Shown piece by piece: positions 1 to 11,894 of a stretch of 64,000 nucleotides of DNA. This DNA is from Bryum argenteum (Eukaryota > Streptophyta > Bryopsida > Bryales > Bryaceae). The first letter of the stretch is position 1, and the number at the start of each line of letters is the position of its first letter. The stretch is from the NCBI GenBank assembly GCA_037043015.1, contig CM073322.1:21852364-21916363 (forward strand). Reading direction: 5' to 3'. The position numbers and the translations under genes are program-made. The notes under the pieces were generated by a model, which saw only the letters and a program-made list of their open reading frames with translations, made no database searches and was not told the origin of the DNA.

Positions 1-2645
1 CGGGCTACACGCCGTTGAGAGTAAAGAAACGGATTTGTTATCGTACCACGTAACGGCACACATCCTCCCGCTCGCATGGACCCGGTACCACAGTTGTCCC
101 CCGGATCCCCCCGACGTGGAGTTTGTAAGCGCTTGCGGCCACCCAATCCGGTTGGTCCTACATGTTCCTGTCGCAAATATCCCACGCTCCAACAATGTCC
201 AAAACAAACTAGGTGAAGTAAAAAAATTGTCGCACGTGACAATATGGCCCTTACCTTCTAAACCGGCCATGAGGTTTAGCACAACCCGGCCACCGACGTT
301 GCCCTCTTCGACGGAATCCGACGCCCCGCAATATATCTCTATTCTTTGAACATATTTAGACTCACAATTTGCCAAACACCACATTTTTAGGCCGTATTGT
401 GTCGGCTTAGCTTTCATGTATTGTCGGATTGGAGCGTATTTACCTGTGTATTTTATCATCATTTCATCGACACATACGTTTTGTTCCGGATCATAATACA
501 TGGAACATAATTTATTATGTTCTTTTACTAACCATTCGGTTTTTGCTAGTTTATTGTAATACGGGTGGGATTTATCGGTAAATACGTGATTATTATCTAC
601 TAAGTGTAAACACCTCAAAATATCTTCATATCTATCTCTAGTCATGCATCTTCTAATTTTTTCGGTCAAAAATAAGTCATCAAATGCGCCCGACCAATGT
701 AATCTAGTATTTGGTAACTTCTTTGTGGCCATTAGCATCAAAATTCCAAAAAAGCTTAGAAGTTCTTTTACCGTCAATGGGACCCACTTCTCTCCACCTC
801 GGTTCTTACCTTCTCCGTTGCTTGAAGCCGCATACAAATTAGACATTCTCACGATTTTCACCAACACATTGTTAGGCCAAAAAAGCATAAAAAAATCAAG
901 TGGATTACTACATAGGGGCAAAGAATTTACCAACCCTTGATTACCTCCACTCCAAATTGGCACGGGAATATCTACACTTGGTGAATTCCACATCCCGGGG
1001 GCAAACCGCTCAATTATTGGTAAGTTAGAAAATTCGGTAAATGAAAGGTTACAATCCAAACCTAACTCATGTGTTACATTAGAAGAATTGATAAACCATT
1101 TCTTTGAGTTTGGTGTCAAATCCATGTTATCCAACTTATCTATGTCATTAGAAATGTAAGAGGCACTTTCACCGGGAATATAAGTGCAATCACTAGATTC
1201 ATTATTAGAGGGACTTGGGGTCCTAAGGTTACCACCCCAAAGTTGAACCTCACTAATTCTTCCTATTTCCACATTTTCATCAATTAGTTTAACAACGGCT
1301 TCGGGAACATTGAATGTTCCCCATGGCCCAAACAACATAACTCTAAACATGTCAATTGCAAGAATGGGATCAAAGAACTCACCCACAATAGTACCCCAAA
1401 ACATGTCCAATGAATTTGCCTCACTATCCAAGGGAATCACCAAATCACACAACTCATTTCTAGGCACAATACATGAACGCCCCATGCATCCTATATCATA
1501 CACTGGTGTGAGCAAATTTTTGTGAATGTCACTTCTCAATGTCACATTTCTAGTACTAGTAGGTACACTAGAACTAGCCCACATTTGCTCAAAGTTACTT
1601 GAAGCTATGGAATCTAGGGCGCAAATAGTATCATCTCTAAGAGCATCTAGCAGAAGATCCACCGGCGCTCCTTCATTTTCCTGCACCAATCCACCAACAC
1701 GGGCATCAAGATTCTCGAGTAAAGAATCCATAGCCACGGGAAATGGGTCATGGGGTAAGGGCATACCTGATTGGGGGGTAGTACGCCGCTTCCTAACAAC
1801 TTTCTTCTTCTGAGCCTGTGATGGAGCCGTTGCCGAAGGGGCCGGAACCGAACTACTACTCTCTTTCTGCACAAGAGGAGTTGTCAATCCCTCCACGGAC
1901 TGGTGTAGGAGAATGCTACCGCCGGCACCCAACTCAAGTCGTTGGCGCACCAATCGACCTGCAGGGAAATCTGCTGTCCGCAACAGAAGCTGCTGATCAA
2001 GTGCCGTTTCCGCTCCCAGAGATCCTCCTCGAAGTTCTGCGTCAGGTTCAGCACCGCTTGAGCTCCCGATGCCAAGACCCTGCATCACAGCAAAGACAAG
2101 ATCAACAAGATCAGCACAAGATGAGCAAGATCGGCGTTCTGACATGCACGCAAGGCCAGATTCGCAAGAAGTGCTGGGTCCGTAGTGCATCTCGAACCAT
2201 CTGCAGTTCGTCGGAAGTTGGCTGGAGGGCTCCAGTCATTCGACAGAACCCAGCTAGCCCCAAGCATTGAGTACTAACAGATTGAGGCAGGGAATAGAGG
2301 GCTCACCAAATTAGGCTGCCGTTGACGCTGCATCCCGGCTGGTCTGCTGCGAGCTTCTCCACGCAATGCAGGACTCGCCCCGCGAAGAGCTGCACCGACT
2401 GGAACGTCTTCCGCAACACCAGCGCCGCACCTCCAAACCTCATCTCCGGTGGTTGACCCCGGAATGGAGTCTACAGCGGGAGGTAACTCCTGCGGATTCG
2501 CCATGGGACTAGAGAAGGGAACTGTTTCAAGCATTCCTTCCTGGCTGCAAAACCCTAAACTGGGTTCAATGAATACAAAGTTTGAAGACTCACCGCGATT
2601 CTGGATTGGAGTGTCCCGCGCGGTGTACTGCCTCCGCCCCTCCAT
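1..2645 (-). CDS. piggyBac-like transposase (DDE_Tnp_1_7), C-terminus outside window
   Basis: Transposase that excises and inserts the surrounding element at TTAA sites. The minus strand is open without a stop from about 2250 to the window edge. Family motifs read in order: MTRDRYEDILRCLHL near 640-600, then YYDPEQNVCVDEMM near 500-450 with the first catalytic Asp (VDEMM), then KPTQYGLKMWCLANCE near 400-361. VTCDNFFTSPSLFWTLL near 240-190 carries the second catalytic Asp, and TWYDNKSVSLLSTA lies near 50-10. The third catalytic Asp should fall beyond the edge. An upstream open segment (2645-2307, 113 codons from an ATG) ends at a TTTG|GTGAGC donor and joins in phase to a pyrimidine-rich acceptor ending GATGCAG at 2080, giving a 227-bp intron. 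Without splicing, the first ATG of the long frame is at 2145. The intron is inferred; the domain is directly visible. I see no stop or frameshift in the visible part, so it may be functional. Confidence 0.82.
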
Positions 2646-3347
2646 CAGGCCACCAGATTTCCCTCACGTATTTGTTAATTGCGTCGCTGAAACCGTGAAT
2701 TTCTCCTTCTTCCCGTCTCTCACTCCACCCCAGCAGCGACGCGACTTGCCTGCGGAAGAGGAACCTGAAATTCCTCGGGCCGGGAACTGCAGGTAACACA
2801 ACTCTTGCTGGAAGTGGCAAAGACAAGAGATAAGATTCCTCTAGCAGGAGCAAGCAAGCAGCGAAAGTGTTTGGAGTTGCCTTCTGATCGCAAATAAGCC
2901 AATCTCTGAAACACTTCCGAAACTCAGTCTCGTGGGCGGAACGCCTCTCCAAGACCCAGGCTTCTACCATGACTAAACCGTTGCACAAAACCGTTGAAGC
3001 AACGACAATCCGGAGCGCAGGACAACCTAAAATTATCGCCCTTCTTTCTGACACCAAAAAGCGATCAACCCGTTCGCAAGAAACGGCACAGCGCAACGGC
3101 ACATTTCTGCATTCGATACAACATTTCGGGCAAGGCTGAGTGCCTTACGCCGTATGCGCGCGAGCCGCGGGATTGACACAGCGATCACCAGAAGGCCGAA
3201 TTTGCGAACCTGTCAACGGTAATGGAATCGCGCGAACGCCCCGACCAGAAGGAGTCCTCATCTCCGGCGAACGCCCCGGAAGACCCGGCTCTACAGTACT
3301 TCAAAGCCGCTGACCGGACCCCTCGGGTCACTGTCGTCGTTTAAGGG
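1..3347 (-). mobile_element. piggyBac-like DNA transposon, 5' part (runs off left edge)
   Basis: Cut-and-paste DNA transposon of the piggyBac superfamily, read right to left. Its outer end lies at 3347, next to a TTAA at 3348-3351, the target site this superfamily uses. On the minus strand the end reads CCCTTAAACGACGACAGTG. The first ten bases match the ends of the short TTAA-flanked elements elsewhere in the window. The transposase gene fills 1-2645; 2646-3347 is leader and promoter. The other terminus is outside the window, so completeness cannot be judged. The superfamily call rests on the translated transposase and the TTAA end. Confidence 0.85.
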
Positions 3348-3550
3348 TTAACTACCTCGAAGACCTCGTTTCTGCTTTTGTACCACGTCGTCACTTTTTG
3401 CAACATGAAATGATAAAAAGCAAGAAATCGGTACAGTCTGTAACTCCCTCGACCAGATCCTAAATTCAAACGCCATTTATGAAGATTTGAAATGAAAAGT
3501 GTAAATATTCGGGGTGGACGAAATGCAATGTACCTCCACCCTATCACCAA

Positions 3551-3875
3551 AGAGCATGTCCAGCTGCACAGTGGGCGGGAGAGTAAAGCCTTGTTTGGAG
3601 TGTGAGGAACCCCAGTCCACCTACAAAGTATCCCTGCTACCCAGCCAAGAGGGTTGAAGTCTCCTAAATTTCAGCACACCATAACTCACCCTATAGGTAG
3701 AATGACATGTGACAGAGATTTTATTGGTAGAATATAATTTTTATTATAATCGGCTTGTCAAAAAATGTGAAGGGTGAACAACCTTTTCCTTTGCCCTGCC
3801 TTCTGGCTTGAGGTGTGGGGTTTCGACGCCTGCGAGCTTGTGATCCGGTTTGGAGCACAGGGCTGGACATGCTCT
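3551..3875. mobile_element. MITE-like element with 14-bp terminal inverted repeats
   Basis: The left end AGAGCATGTCCAGC (3551-3564) is the exact reverse complement of the right end (3862-3875). The 325-bp interior has no open frame of note. The GAGCAT(C/G)TCCA-type terminus is common among small plant hAT or PIF/Harbinger MITEs. The target duplication is unclear (AAA on the left, TAA on the right if the repeat starts at GAGC). Classification is uncertain. Confidence 0.5.
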
Positions 3876-4491
3876 AATGTGGGTGCATAGTGAAGACACA
3901 TATCATACTGGCAGTAAACAGAATGTTAGAATTAGAGTGGCAACGGTGAAATAGTGAAGCAGGAAATATATGAAGTGTATGCACTTTTGTGCAACAAGAG
4001 AATGCAGTAATGTCCAGAATTAGTGAGATATTGTGGATGAAAAGGGCGCAATTCTCAAGAACCACCGAGCCGGGCGTAGCAAGCTATAATGGTGCGCACA
4101 ATCCGCTCTGGTCCAAAGCTACACAAGGGCGTGTGTGCGGGTGCCGATGCTCCACTCGTCTTCACTCATGCACTTCGGGAGTAGTTGTTGAGGGTCCACT
4201 AATTAATCCTCCCAACCAAAATTAGCTTTCGGTGGAATTGGACCAGTACCGGTACCATTGACATTGACATCCACGCCCGCCTCCTCAACAACAAACCAAA
4301 AAGGCTAAAATATGAAATTCAAAATTCCATATCATCCATCCAAGGCCACGCCCCTCCCGCCTCCGCTGGCTCGACTATGGATCACAGTGTTTCAGTGCTA
4401 CGAGCAATTTTCGGGGGCAAGGGAGGGGATGGGTAAAGAGCCCATAATTTTTTGATGTACAGGTTTGAAATGTCAAAGAGTAGGCCCGTGC
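3876..4491. other. Intergenic, no gene seen
   Basis: AT-rich intergenic DNA with no frame showing a recognisable domain. Its right end (from about 4440) belongs to an old repeat that continues at 4929 and has a homologue at 12060-12185. Confidence 0.5.
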
Positions 4492-4928
4492 TACCGTAAC
4501 ACCATAGCTGGTTCGTTCTCCGGCGAACGAATAATTATTTTTTTTGAAAAAATAAGGTTCGTTTCTCGCAAATTGAATTTTCAAAAATTCGTCTCTATAT
4601 TTTTAGAGAAAAAAAAAATTCGGGGCAGAGAAGGGGGTTTATTTGTGAATGGAGCTTCATAATGACAACACTAAGCAAGACTTGAATTCAGTAGATTTGG
4701 TAGCTACATCAGTGGGGCCAGCGCATAGTTTTGTCATTTACCCATTTTTGGAGGGCGGCAGAATAAGTCCACAATCCTCCAGAATCATTATACTCTATTT
4801 TCTCAATTTTCGGTTTATATTGAGATTATTTTTCCTGAAATTTGTTCTTGAAGGCATGGAATCTCCGTTTTTTTTCGTTTGTTATTTTTGGAATTATTTA
4901 AGAACGAACCAGCTATGGTGTTACGGTA
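4492..4928. mobile_element. TA-flanked MITE with about 26-bp terminal inverted repeats
   Basis: The ends form a long inverted repeat: CCGTAACACCATAGCTGGTT and further on the left (4494-4519), with its reverse complement on the right (4901-4926), each flanked by TA. Including the TA copies it is 437 bp. The interior is AT-rich and non-coding. TA flanks suggest a Tc1/mariner-type source, but the ends do not match the Tc1-like elements at 55429 or 62432. It sits inside an older repeat whose uninterrupted relative is at about 12060-12185. Confidence 0.75.
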
Positions 4929-5060
4929 TTATTTGGGGTCGTAAGTTTCAAATTTGAATTCAAAAGTATCAATAATGGATGTCTGGGGGTCCGAATCGAA
5001 AATTCCAGGGATTTTGAAGAAAAATCTCATCGGCTGATGGGGGCTCCAAGAAACGCTAGT
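4929..5060. repeat. Dispersed repeat, copy 1 (interrupted by the MITE at 4492)
   Basis: The stretch from TTGGGGTC through TCAAATTTGAAT to GGGGGTCC aligns by eye with 12080-12160. The segment just left of the MITE (about 4478-4491, AGTAGGCCCGTGC) aligns with AGTAGGCTCCCAAGG near 12064. Origin unknown; no coding content. Confidence 0.5.
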
Positions 5061-5529
5061 AGCACTCATCTACAGGTGCCCCTCGAATATGGCCATTCAG
5101 GAATCTCATCCATTCAAGCTACGCCCGAGCAGCGAATTTCATCCACTTCATCCAAGGAGAATGCTCCATCCGATGGATGTATGGCCAATGGATCTCCCCA
5201 TGATATCTAATTCTGCAAATTCAAATTTGGTGCTTTTTTCTCGTCAGAGTATGGGTCTGCTTAAAGGATGCCTCCAGTCTATTTGCATTATATATACTAA
5301 ATTAAGGTCCTTAACTTGATGGCGACGGCTGTTGTTGACGAACCTAAAAATTTGCACTTTCCTCTCCCAGTTTTGCTCTTTGCTTATTATCTATATAATA
5401 CTCCTCTCTTATCCCTGGTTGGAGCATTCTCAGGAACCTTGGGGGAATTGGCGGTTGTTGTTGGGCGTCTCTAAAAGAGAGACTGAATAGAGCTCGTCGG
5501 AGCTTCTTAATAATAGCAGCTTTTGAAGT
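5061..5529. other. Intergenic, no gene seen
   Basis: No recognisable coding region. The last five bases (GAAGT, 5525-5529) are the left copy of the target duplication of the copia element that follows. Confidence 0.5.
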
Positions 5530-5756
5530 TGTTGAAGATGCAATTGAAAGCAAGGAGATTACAAAGTAAGCACCAAGAAGATAGACACAAAAGAGGGAGT
5601 CTTAGATTGTGGGAAAGAGTATATGGAGGTACAAGGAGAGAGAAGATGAATAGTACTTCTCTCTCATAGGTCTAAAGTAGTGGAGGTATCTTACAATAGT
5701 GACTCATCTAGCTAGAATACAAAGGAGAGCGTATGTGAGAATATTAATTCTCAACA
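5530..5756 (-). repeat. Copia 3' LTR
   Basis: 227-bp terminal repeat, TG...CA ends. By eye it differs from the other LTR at one base (A at 5696, C at 11834). In the element's own orientation this is the 3' LTR. Confidence 0.95.
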
Positions 5757-6260
5757 CTCCTCCTCGCTCGACGAGGTATTATAATATAAGCTAACGCAGT
5801 GAACTGATACAAATACGGCTAAATGCCGATGATAGTCGCCAAGTCGTGGACTTGGTCGACCGATAAAACGTCGGTGGTTAACCGACCGGTCCGGCGTTCG
5901 ATTCGCGATGGCCTTGTCGACCGGTCGGGAAACTCGCGACTTGGCATGCTAGTGAGGCGTAAATAACCACCGGCCCAATCACCTACCTAAACCGCGACAA
6001 GATGCAAAGCACCCCAAGATGGCTAACGCACTCCATGCATGGAATCGAAAATCGTGGTTCTCACCACGACCCACCTTTTATTTGTCAGCTCATTAAAACC
6101 TTATTTGCGAAAAAACCTTGATGATGATCAAGGAAAAAACACAAATGAAGGAAAAAGAAAGACAACTAACTTCATAAACTTTTCTCATGGTAAAACCCAT
6201 TGGGAAAAATCCGCAGAAAGAGTATCAAAAGTTATAGGGTAACTTCTTGTTCTATTACAT

Positions 6261-9200
6261 TTAACTCGACGACGCCAATAACACGAACAAGTCGACGATG
6301 AATGATACCGGAAGTGCCTTCGTGAACAAATCTGCAGATTTGTCTGGCGATATAATCTTCTTGATTTCAAGTACTCCAGTTGTTATCAAATCATGAGTGA
6401 AGCTGAAATACTTCGGATCAATATGTTTAGTTCGATCGCCCTTGATAAAACCAGCTTGCATTTGTGAAACACAAGCACTATTATCCTCATACAAAACTGT
6501 AGCAGCGTTGTCATATGGTAATCCAGAATTTGTTAAAATAAACTTATCAACGGATCTTAGCCATATGCATTCTCTGGAAGCCTCGTGTAAAGCAATAACT
6601 TCTGAATGATTCGATGATGTCGCAGTTATTGTTTGTTTTACAGATTTCCAAGAGATAGCAGCACCGTGTCTCAAGAAAACATACCCAGTTTGAGATTTGG
6701 AGGTTGCTGGATCGGATCTATAACCAGCATCAGCATATCCAACTAATGTTGAATTAGCCGATCGTGTATAATGTAGACCCAAATGCTCAGTTCCCTTCAA
6801 ATATCGGAATAAATGCTTTACGCCATTCCAATGTCGTAAAGTAGGACGGGCACTATGTCGTCCTAGGACACTCACTGCAAAAGAAATATCTGGCCTTGTT
6901 GATGTAGCCAAATATAATAAAGCTCCAACCGCTGCGAGGTATGGATATTGTTCGCCCAATATATCCTCCTCCTCCTCGCAAGGACGATAAGGGTCATCAC
7001 CTTTGGTACTACGGCCAACCATCGGTGTAGATAAAGGATGGGCATCAATCATGTTGAAACGTTTTAAGATTCGATTAATATATGTCGATTGAGAAAGAAA
7101 AACGCTACCATCTTTCAAATGAAGTACTTGTAAACCAATACAGAAAGTGGTTTGACCAAGTAATTTCATTTCAAATTCCCGAGTTAAAAGCTGAGTAGCT
7201 GCATTGCATGCAGATGGTGTTCCAACAAGATTTAGATCATCAACATATACTGCTATGATAACAAACTCTTGTTTATCTCGTTTGATAAATAAACATGGGA
7301 GTAACTGGTCATTATTAAAATGATGACTGATGAGAAAATCTCTTAAGCGTTGGTACCAGATACGGCCCGATTGTTTAAGGCCATATAAAGCACGTTGCAA
7401 TTTAACTCCACGGTGTTTACCAGCAATAGGTGCTGAAGAACCCGTGCGATCAAGTCCGGGAGGAACCTTCATGTAAAGGTTAGTCTCGAGTGATCCGTAG
7501 AGATAGGCAGTGACAACATCCATGAGACGCATTTCCAAAGTGAAATGCGCGTACCATACCGATTAAATATCGGAAAGTAATAGAATCCATAAATTGAATA
7601 TGTTGAATCATAATGAATTCCAAACTTCTCGGAAAAAACTCGAAAGAACCAAACGGACTTTATAACGAGTGATCGTACCTTCTCATCACGCTTTTTGCGC
7701 ACAAATACAAGTTTGTAGCCAAGAGGTTTGTTTGTGAGATTATTCACAATAGGACCAAAACTCGCGTTTTTCAAAAGATGTATCTTGCTCCTCAATAGCG
7801 ACTTTTCCATTTCGGCCAATCGTCAGAAGCGACGATCGCTCGTCAATAGATGTTGGTTCGGGATCATCTTTCTCACAAGAGATGCTCAAAGAATCATACA
7901 CAAGAAATGATCATCGAATTCAAATCGCCTATTCAATATCTCACTAGTGTGTTACAATACAAAATTAATAATTCTCAGATTAGATGAAGATATTTCTCCA
8001 ATTTGTGAAGTTTGAAGAAAAAAAACAGTTCGATTTTCGTAGGAGATGCTACGGGTGGAGTAGAAGGAAGTTGATCAAAAGTTATCCTTCTTTTACGCGT
8101 GGTTGCTTATCCTGACCACGAAGCACGCTTCATTGTCGGTGGCGTGTATAGTTCTTAGAATCCACTATAGAAACTCGAGAAGGAAGGTTAAGGCTTCATT
8201 GAGTGGATTCTTAGTAATCCTCGATGCGTTGTTGAAACCGTCGGTGTTTGATTAGATTAGCATCTTTTTGCAAATATAGAATTTTAAAGAACTTCACTTT
8301 CAAACAAAGAAGATCTTGGATCAGGATTTGATATAAATGTTTTAGAGGCTTTGAAAACAAGAGGTTTAAACTCTTGAGAAGATGTTGCGTAACTTAAAGA
8401 CGGAAATTTATCCTCTTCAAACCGGCAGTTAGCAAAACGGGCTCGTAGAACGTCTTCTGTAGTTGGACTGATGTAGCGAATGATACTTGGAGAATCGAAT
8501 CCAACATAAATCCCTTCTTGTCGATGAGCATTAGTCTTCTGACGATAGGGTTCAGAGACATGAACCCAAACACGGCATCCAAATGCCAAGCGGTGAAAAA
8601 ACATCCTAACTCGTCCTAAAAAAGTTCTTGTGAAGAGGCAATTTCCATAGATGAAGGTCGAAGACGGATTAGTGTCGCGGCGTGTAAAAACAAAGATGTC
8701 CCATTGTTGAAGGTAAATGGCGTGAAGAAGTAGTGGTCGTGTCTCTCCATCAATTCTTTTAATAAAAGATTCACTAGACCGTTTTGAGCGTGTTAAATAC
8801 GGGGCAATAAGTGAGGTCAATCCCCGTTCTTGCCGCAATAATCCTCAAATGCCTTCGAACGAAACTCTTGAAAGACTATCCATACGTAGCGTTCGAATTG
8901 GATAATCGGAAAATGAGCCTTGAAACGTATAAGATCGAAAGTAAATTGGCGAACGCCAAATTTCTTGATGATAATAAAGAAACATGGGATTGCCGACCGA
9001 CGCATCAACACGAACCAAAAAGTATCGAAATGGTCCACTCATAGGAGTAATTGGATCGCAAATATCTCCATGTAGTCCTGGAGAAGCATTGGTGGCAATT
9101 CATTAGGTAGTTTGTATAAGCGAAGGCGCCCTGCAATTAATTTGCCTTTTACGCAAGCCTCACACAAAGCCATCGAGTTAACACTTGCTGGTTGTAGGTT

Positions 9201-9878
9201 ATGTCCTACAACGCATGGAAGAATTTTGCGTAAAAGTGTAGAGCCAGGATGACCCAATCTTCCGTGCCAAAGTGCAACTTTATTATCTTTAGAAGACAAA
9301 GCAAAACTACATATAGTAGGTGGTCGGATTGGAATTCGGTGCAAGCCAGTTGCCGCAGCAAAGGCTGTTTCTACCATTTTGTTATTCTGTACAAAAACCA
9401 AAGCCTCTCGCTTATCTAGAATACTAGTCGAGAGGTGCAAACCGTTGGTGCGAACATCTCGATAGCTGATCAGGCTCCGAGGTGCAGAGGGAGAGTACAT
9501 AGCACGCATGCATGTAATGGTGGTGCCCTCAGGCAAAATCACCTTTGCTGGTCCCTCCTGGAAACGAAATACATTCGATCCAGCCATAGTCATTAAATTT
9601 TTGGTTTGCCAGGTTGACAGATTATCTATGTCAAAAAATGCCTTATCCCGCAGGATTGTATGAGTAGTTGCAGAATCAAGGAGAGCATCGTGTGACTCAC
9701 CAGGAGAGATGTCCTCTGCAACGTACGTTTCCATTTCGTCGGTTTGAAATGGATCCATGGAAGCATCCATGGTGTGGGCCTCTCGTTTATGAGATTTATA
9801 TCGCTTGTTCTCTTGGAACATCTTTACGAAATACTCTGGTGTTCTGCAAACATTAGCCAGATGACCCACTCGCCACAT
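6261..9878 (-). pseudogene. Copia pol: protease, integrase, reverse transcriptase, RNase H (frameshifted)
   Basis: Remains of the copia polyprotein on the minus strand. The first frame (9878-9039) starts inside a zinc knuckle (GHLANVC), followed by the protease motif LLDSATTHTIL near 9680, then the integrase zinc region with HGRLGHPGS near 9270 and CEACVKGK near 9150. The integrase core is split over overlapping frames at 9042-8817 (VRVDAS and LRMDS fragments). The next frame (8838-8284) has the C-terminal integrase region ending in VGFDSPSIIRY. Early reverse transcriptase is degenerate at 7819-7540 (KPLGYKLVFVRKKR). From 7538 a 425-codon frame is intact: DVVTAYLYGSLE, YGLKQSGRIWYQ, the catalytic YVDD near 7245, and RNase H (YADAGYRSDP through TATSSNHSEVIALHEA) near 6750-6600. 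The frameshifts make it non-autonomous as it stands. Confidence 0.88.
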
Positions 9879-10635
9879 TTGTGGCGAAGAACGCGTCTCG
9901 ATGGACGCTTACCACTACTAGTGGTAACGGAAGAAGTATTCTTCCGTTGAGTCTCATGATTTTCCCTGTTAGACCGACCATCTTTGTTTTTGCTACGGTA
10001 TTTCTTAAACTTTTGGTTCTTAGGTTTAACACTAGGAACCCTGGGCAAAGATGAGACTGCGTGCAGAGAGGTACCAATGGGGCGAAACTTGCGTTTCGCA
10101 AAAGAAGCTCATTCCGCTTCTCAAGCCAGAAGTAGAAGAGACATGAGATCGAGAATGGTTAGTAAATCTCATATTTCACATCTTGTTGGGCGATCTGACG
10201 TGAGCAGTGGAAAAGTTGAGAGAGTTTTTCTCAATCAATTCCTCTTGATTATGTTTTGACCACGAGCCTTAGTTGTGAAATTATCCTATAAAGCTCGTTG
10301 TTAAAAGCAACAAGTGTTGGAAAATCCAACACTCGGAGATGGAGTCCGATCGAGAGAGAGCTCGAGGATGAAAAATAGTTTTATGGTGATCAAACGAGAC
10401 TTGAGCTTTTGCCAAAGTTCATTAGGATCTTCAATTTCCGGATATTGATCTTTTTGAGAGATGGGACTAAATGGTGACGGAGGAGAAGTAAAGTTTTCCA
10501 AGAAATGGAAGGCTGGAGAGTAGGACTTACAACCATTCCCGGGTCGAAAGCAATAGAACCCGATAACTGGTCCGCGAAGATGTGAGCTTTAGCGATCTCC
10601 CATAATAGATAGTTGTTGCCATCGGTGATAATCAT
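9824..10635 (-). pseudogene. Copia gag remnant
   Basis: Overlapping short frames on the minus strand hold decayed gag sequence: MIITDGNNYLLWEIAKAHIF near 10630-10575 resembles the start of copia gag (the N-x-W-x-W type region), and near 9860-9900 a zinc knuckle can be pieced together across two frames (KCGEWV, then GHLANVC). At least two frame changes separate these pieces, so no single gag protein can be made from this copy. Confidence 0.6.
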
Positions 10636-10859
10636 GTAAATTGTAGAGGTTGAAGTCTCATCGGAGGGTCAAGGTTAGAATGTGACCACCGGCATGGTCA
10701 AGATGTAGCCACGAAGAAGTAGAAGAAGACATAATATTATTGAAAATATATAGTGAGAGATTGAGGAAAATATAATCAAGTTAGTTCGAGTTTTATGTAT
10801 AGTGAGGAAAGAGAAATATTAGATAGTTAGTGAGAAGGTAAATGTACAAAGTACAAATT

Positions 10860-11140
10860 AGAAACTTAAAGAAATGTACGGTAAAAGTTAATAAGAAAGT
10901 AAAGAAGTTTAGAAAGTAAAATATGTATCGCTAAAAGAAAACAGTAAAAACGGTAAAAGTAAAAAAATACAATAAAGTAAAAATTTAAAAAAGGTAAAAA
11001 GTAAAAACAGTAAAAGTAAAAAACAGTAAAAGTAAAAAACAGTAAAAGTAAAAAGTAAAATTAATACAGTAAAGGTAAAAAGTAAAAAGTAAACGTAAAA
11101 AGTAAAACAGTAAATAGTAAAGGTAAAAAACGGCAAGTGG
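10860..11140. repeat. AGTAAAA-rich low-complexity tract in the copia leader
   Basis: Imperfect tandem array of AGTAAAA / CAGTAAAAGTAAAAA units between the gag remnant and the right LTR, on the plus strand. It lies in the 5' leader of the element and encodes nothing recognisable. Confidence 0.75.
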
Positions 11141-11667
11141 GAAGTAAAGGAATAAAGGAAAAAGGAGAAAATATTATTATATTATGGAAATGGGAGAGAT
11201 GGAGAAGAGTCCAGGGAGTTTTGGAGTAGTGATATTAGGTGTGATAATATAGAAGGAGGGTTTGGAGAAGAAGCTTAGAGAGGAAATTGAGGTTTGTAGA
11301 GGAAGATTTGTAAAGAGAAAGCTTCTAAATGACAACTAAAACAAGTAAGAACAATAAAATGAAACCAAATATGAACAAAACGAGAAGAAGTGGCCAAAAA
11401 CGAAGTTTGAAAAACAACAAAACTAAGTTGTGAATTTTGTCAATAGAAGTTAAGAAAGAGATGTAAGGAAGTTTAGAGTGTGAGAAGGGAAGTTTTAAGT
11501 CAAAAGGGAAGATTAGAAGAAAAAGAACTTGTTCTAAGATTTTGTTCTAAAAACAAAACTCCTTCTAAAAACTACAATAAAATCAAAGAGAAGTAGAGAT
11601 AGCTAAGATAGAGTATCAAGAAATTAGTACTAAGAACTAAGAACTATGAAAGAGCGTGCTGATAACG

Positions 11668-11894
11668 TGTTGAAGATGCAATTGAAAGCAAGGAGATTAC
11701 AAAGTAAGCACCAAGAAGATAGACACAAAAGAGGGAGTCTTAGATTGTGGGAAAGAGTATATGGAGGTACAAGGAGAGAGAAGATGAATAGTACTTCTCT
11801 CTCATAGGTCTAAAGTAGTGGAGGTATCTTACACTAGTGACTCATCTAGCTAGAATACAAAGGAGAGCGTATGTGAGAATATTAATTCTCAACA
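11668..11894 (-). repeat. Copia 5' LTR
   Basis: 227-bp terminal repeat matching 5530-5756 with one substitution seen by eye. In the element's orientation this is the 5' LTR and should hold its promoter. The second copy of the GAAGT target duplication follows at 11895-11899. Confidence 0.95.

Larger units (their letters stand above)
5530..11894 (-). mobile_element. Ty1/copia LTR retrotransposon, complete in outline, coding region broken
   Basis: A 6.4-kb element bounded by two 227-bp LTRs (5530-5756 and 11668-11894), each starting TGTTG and ending CAACA, and flanked by a 5-bp duplication GAAGT (5525-5529 and 11895-11899). The coding order on the minus strand is gag, protease, integrase, reverse transcriptase, RNase H, which is the copia order. 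The purine tract just inside the left LTR (minus strand GAGCGAGGAGGAG) fits a polypurine tract, and GTTATCAGCAC beside the right LTR fits a primer-binding site. Both agree with transcription from right to left. Confidence 0.93.
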
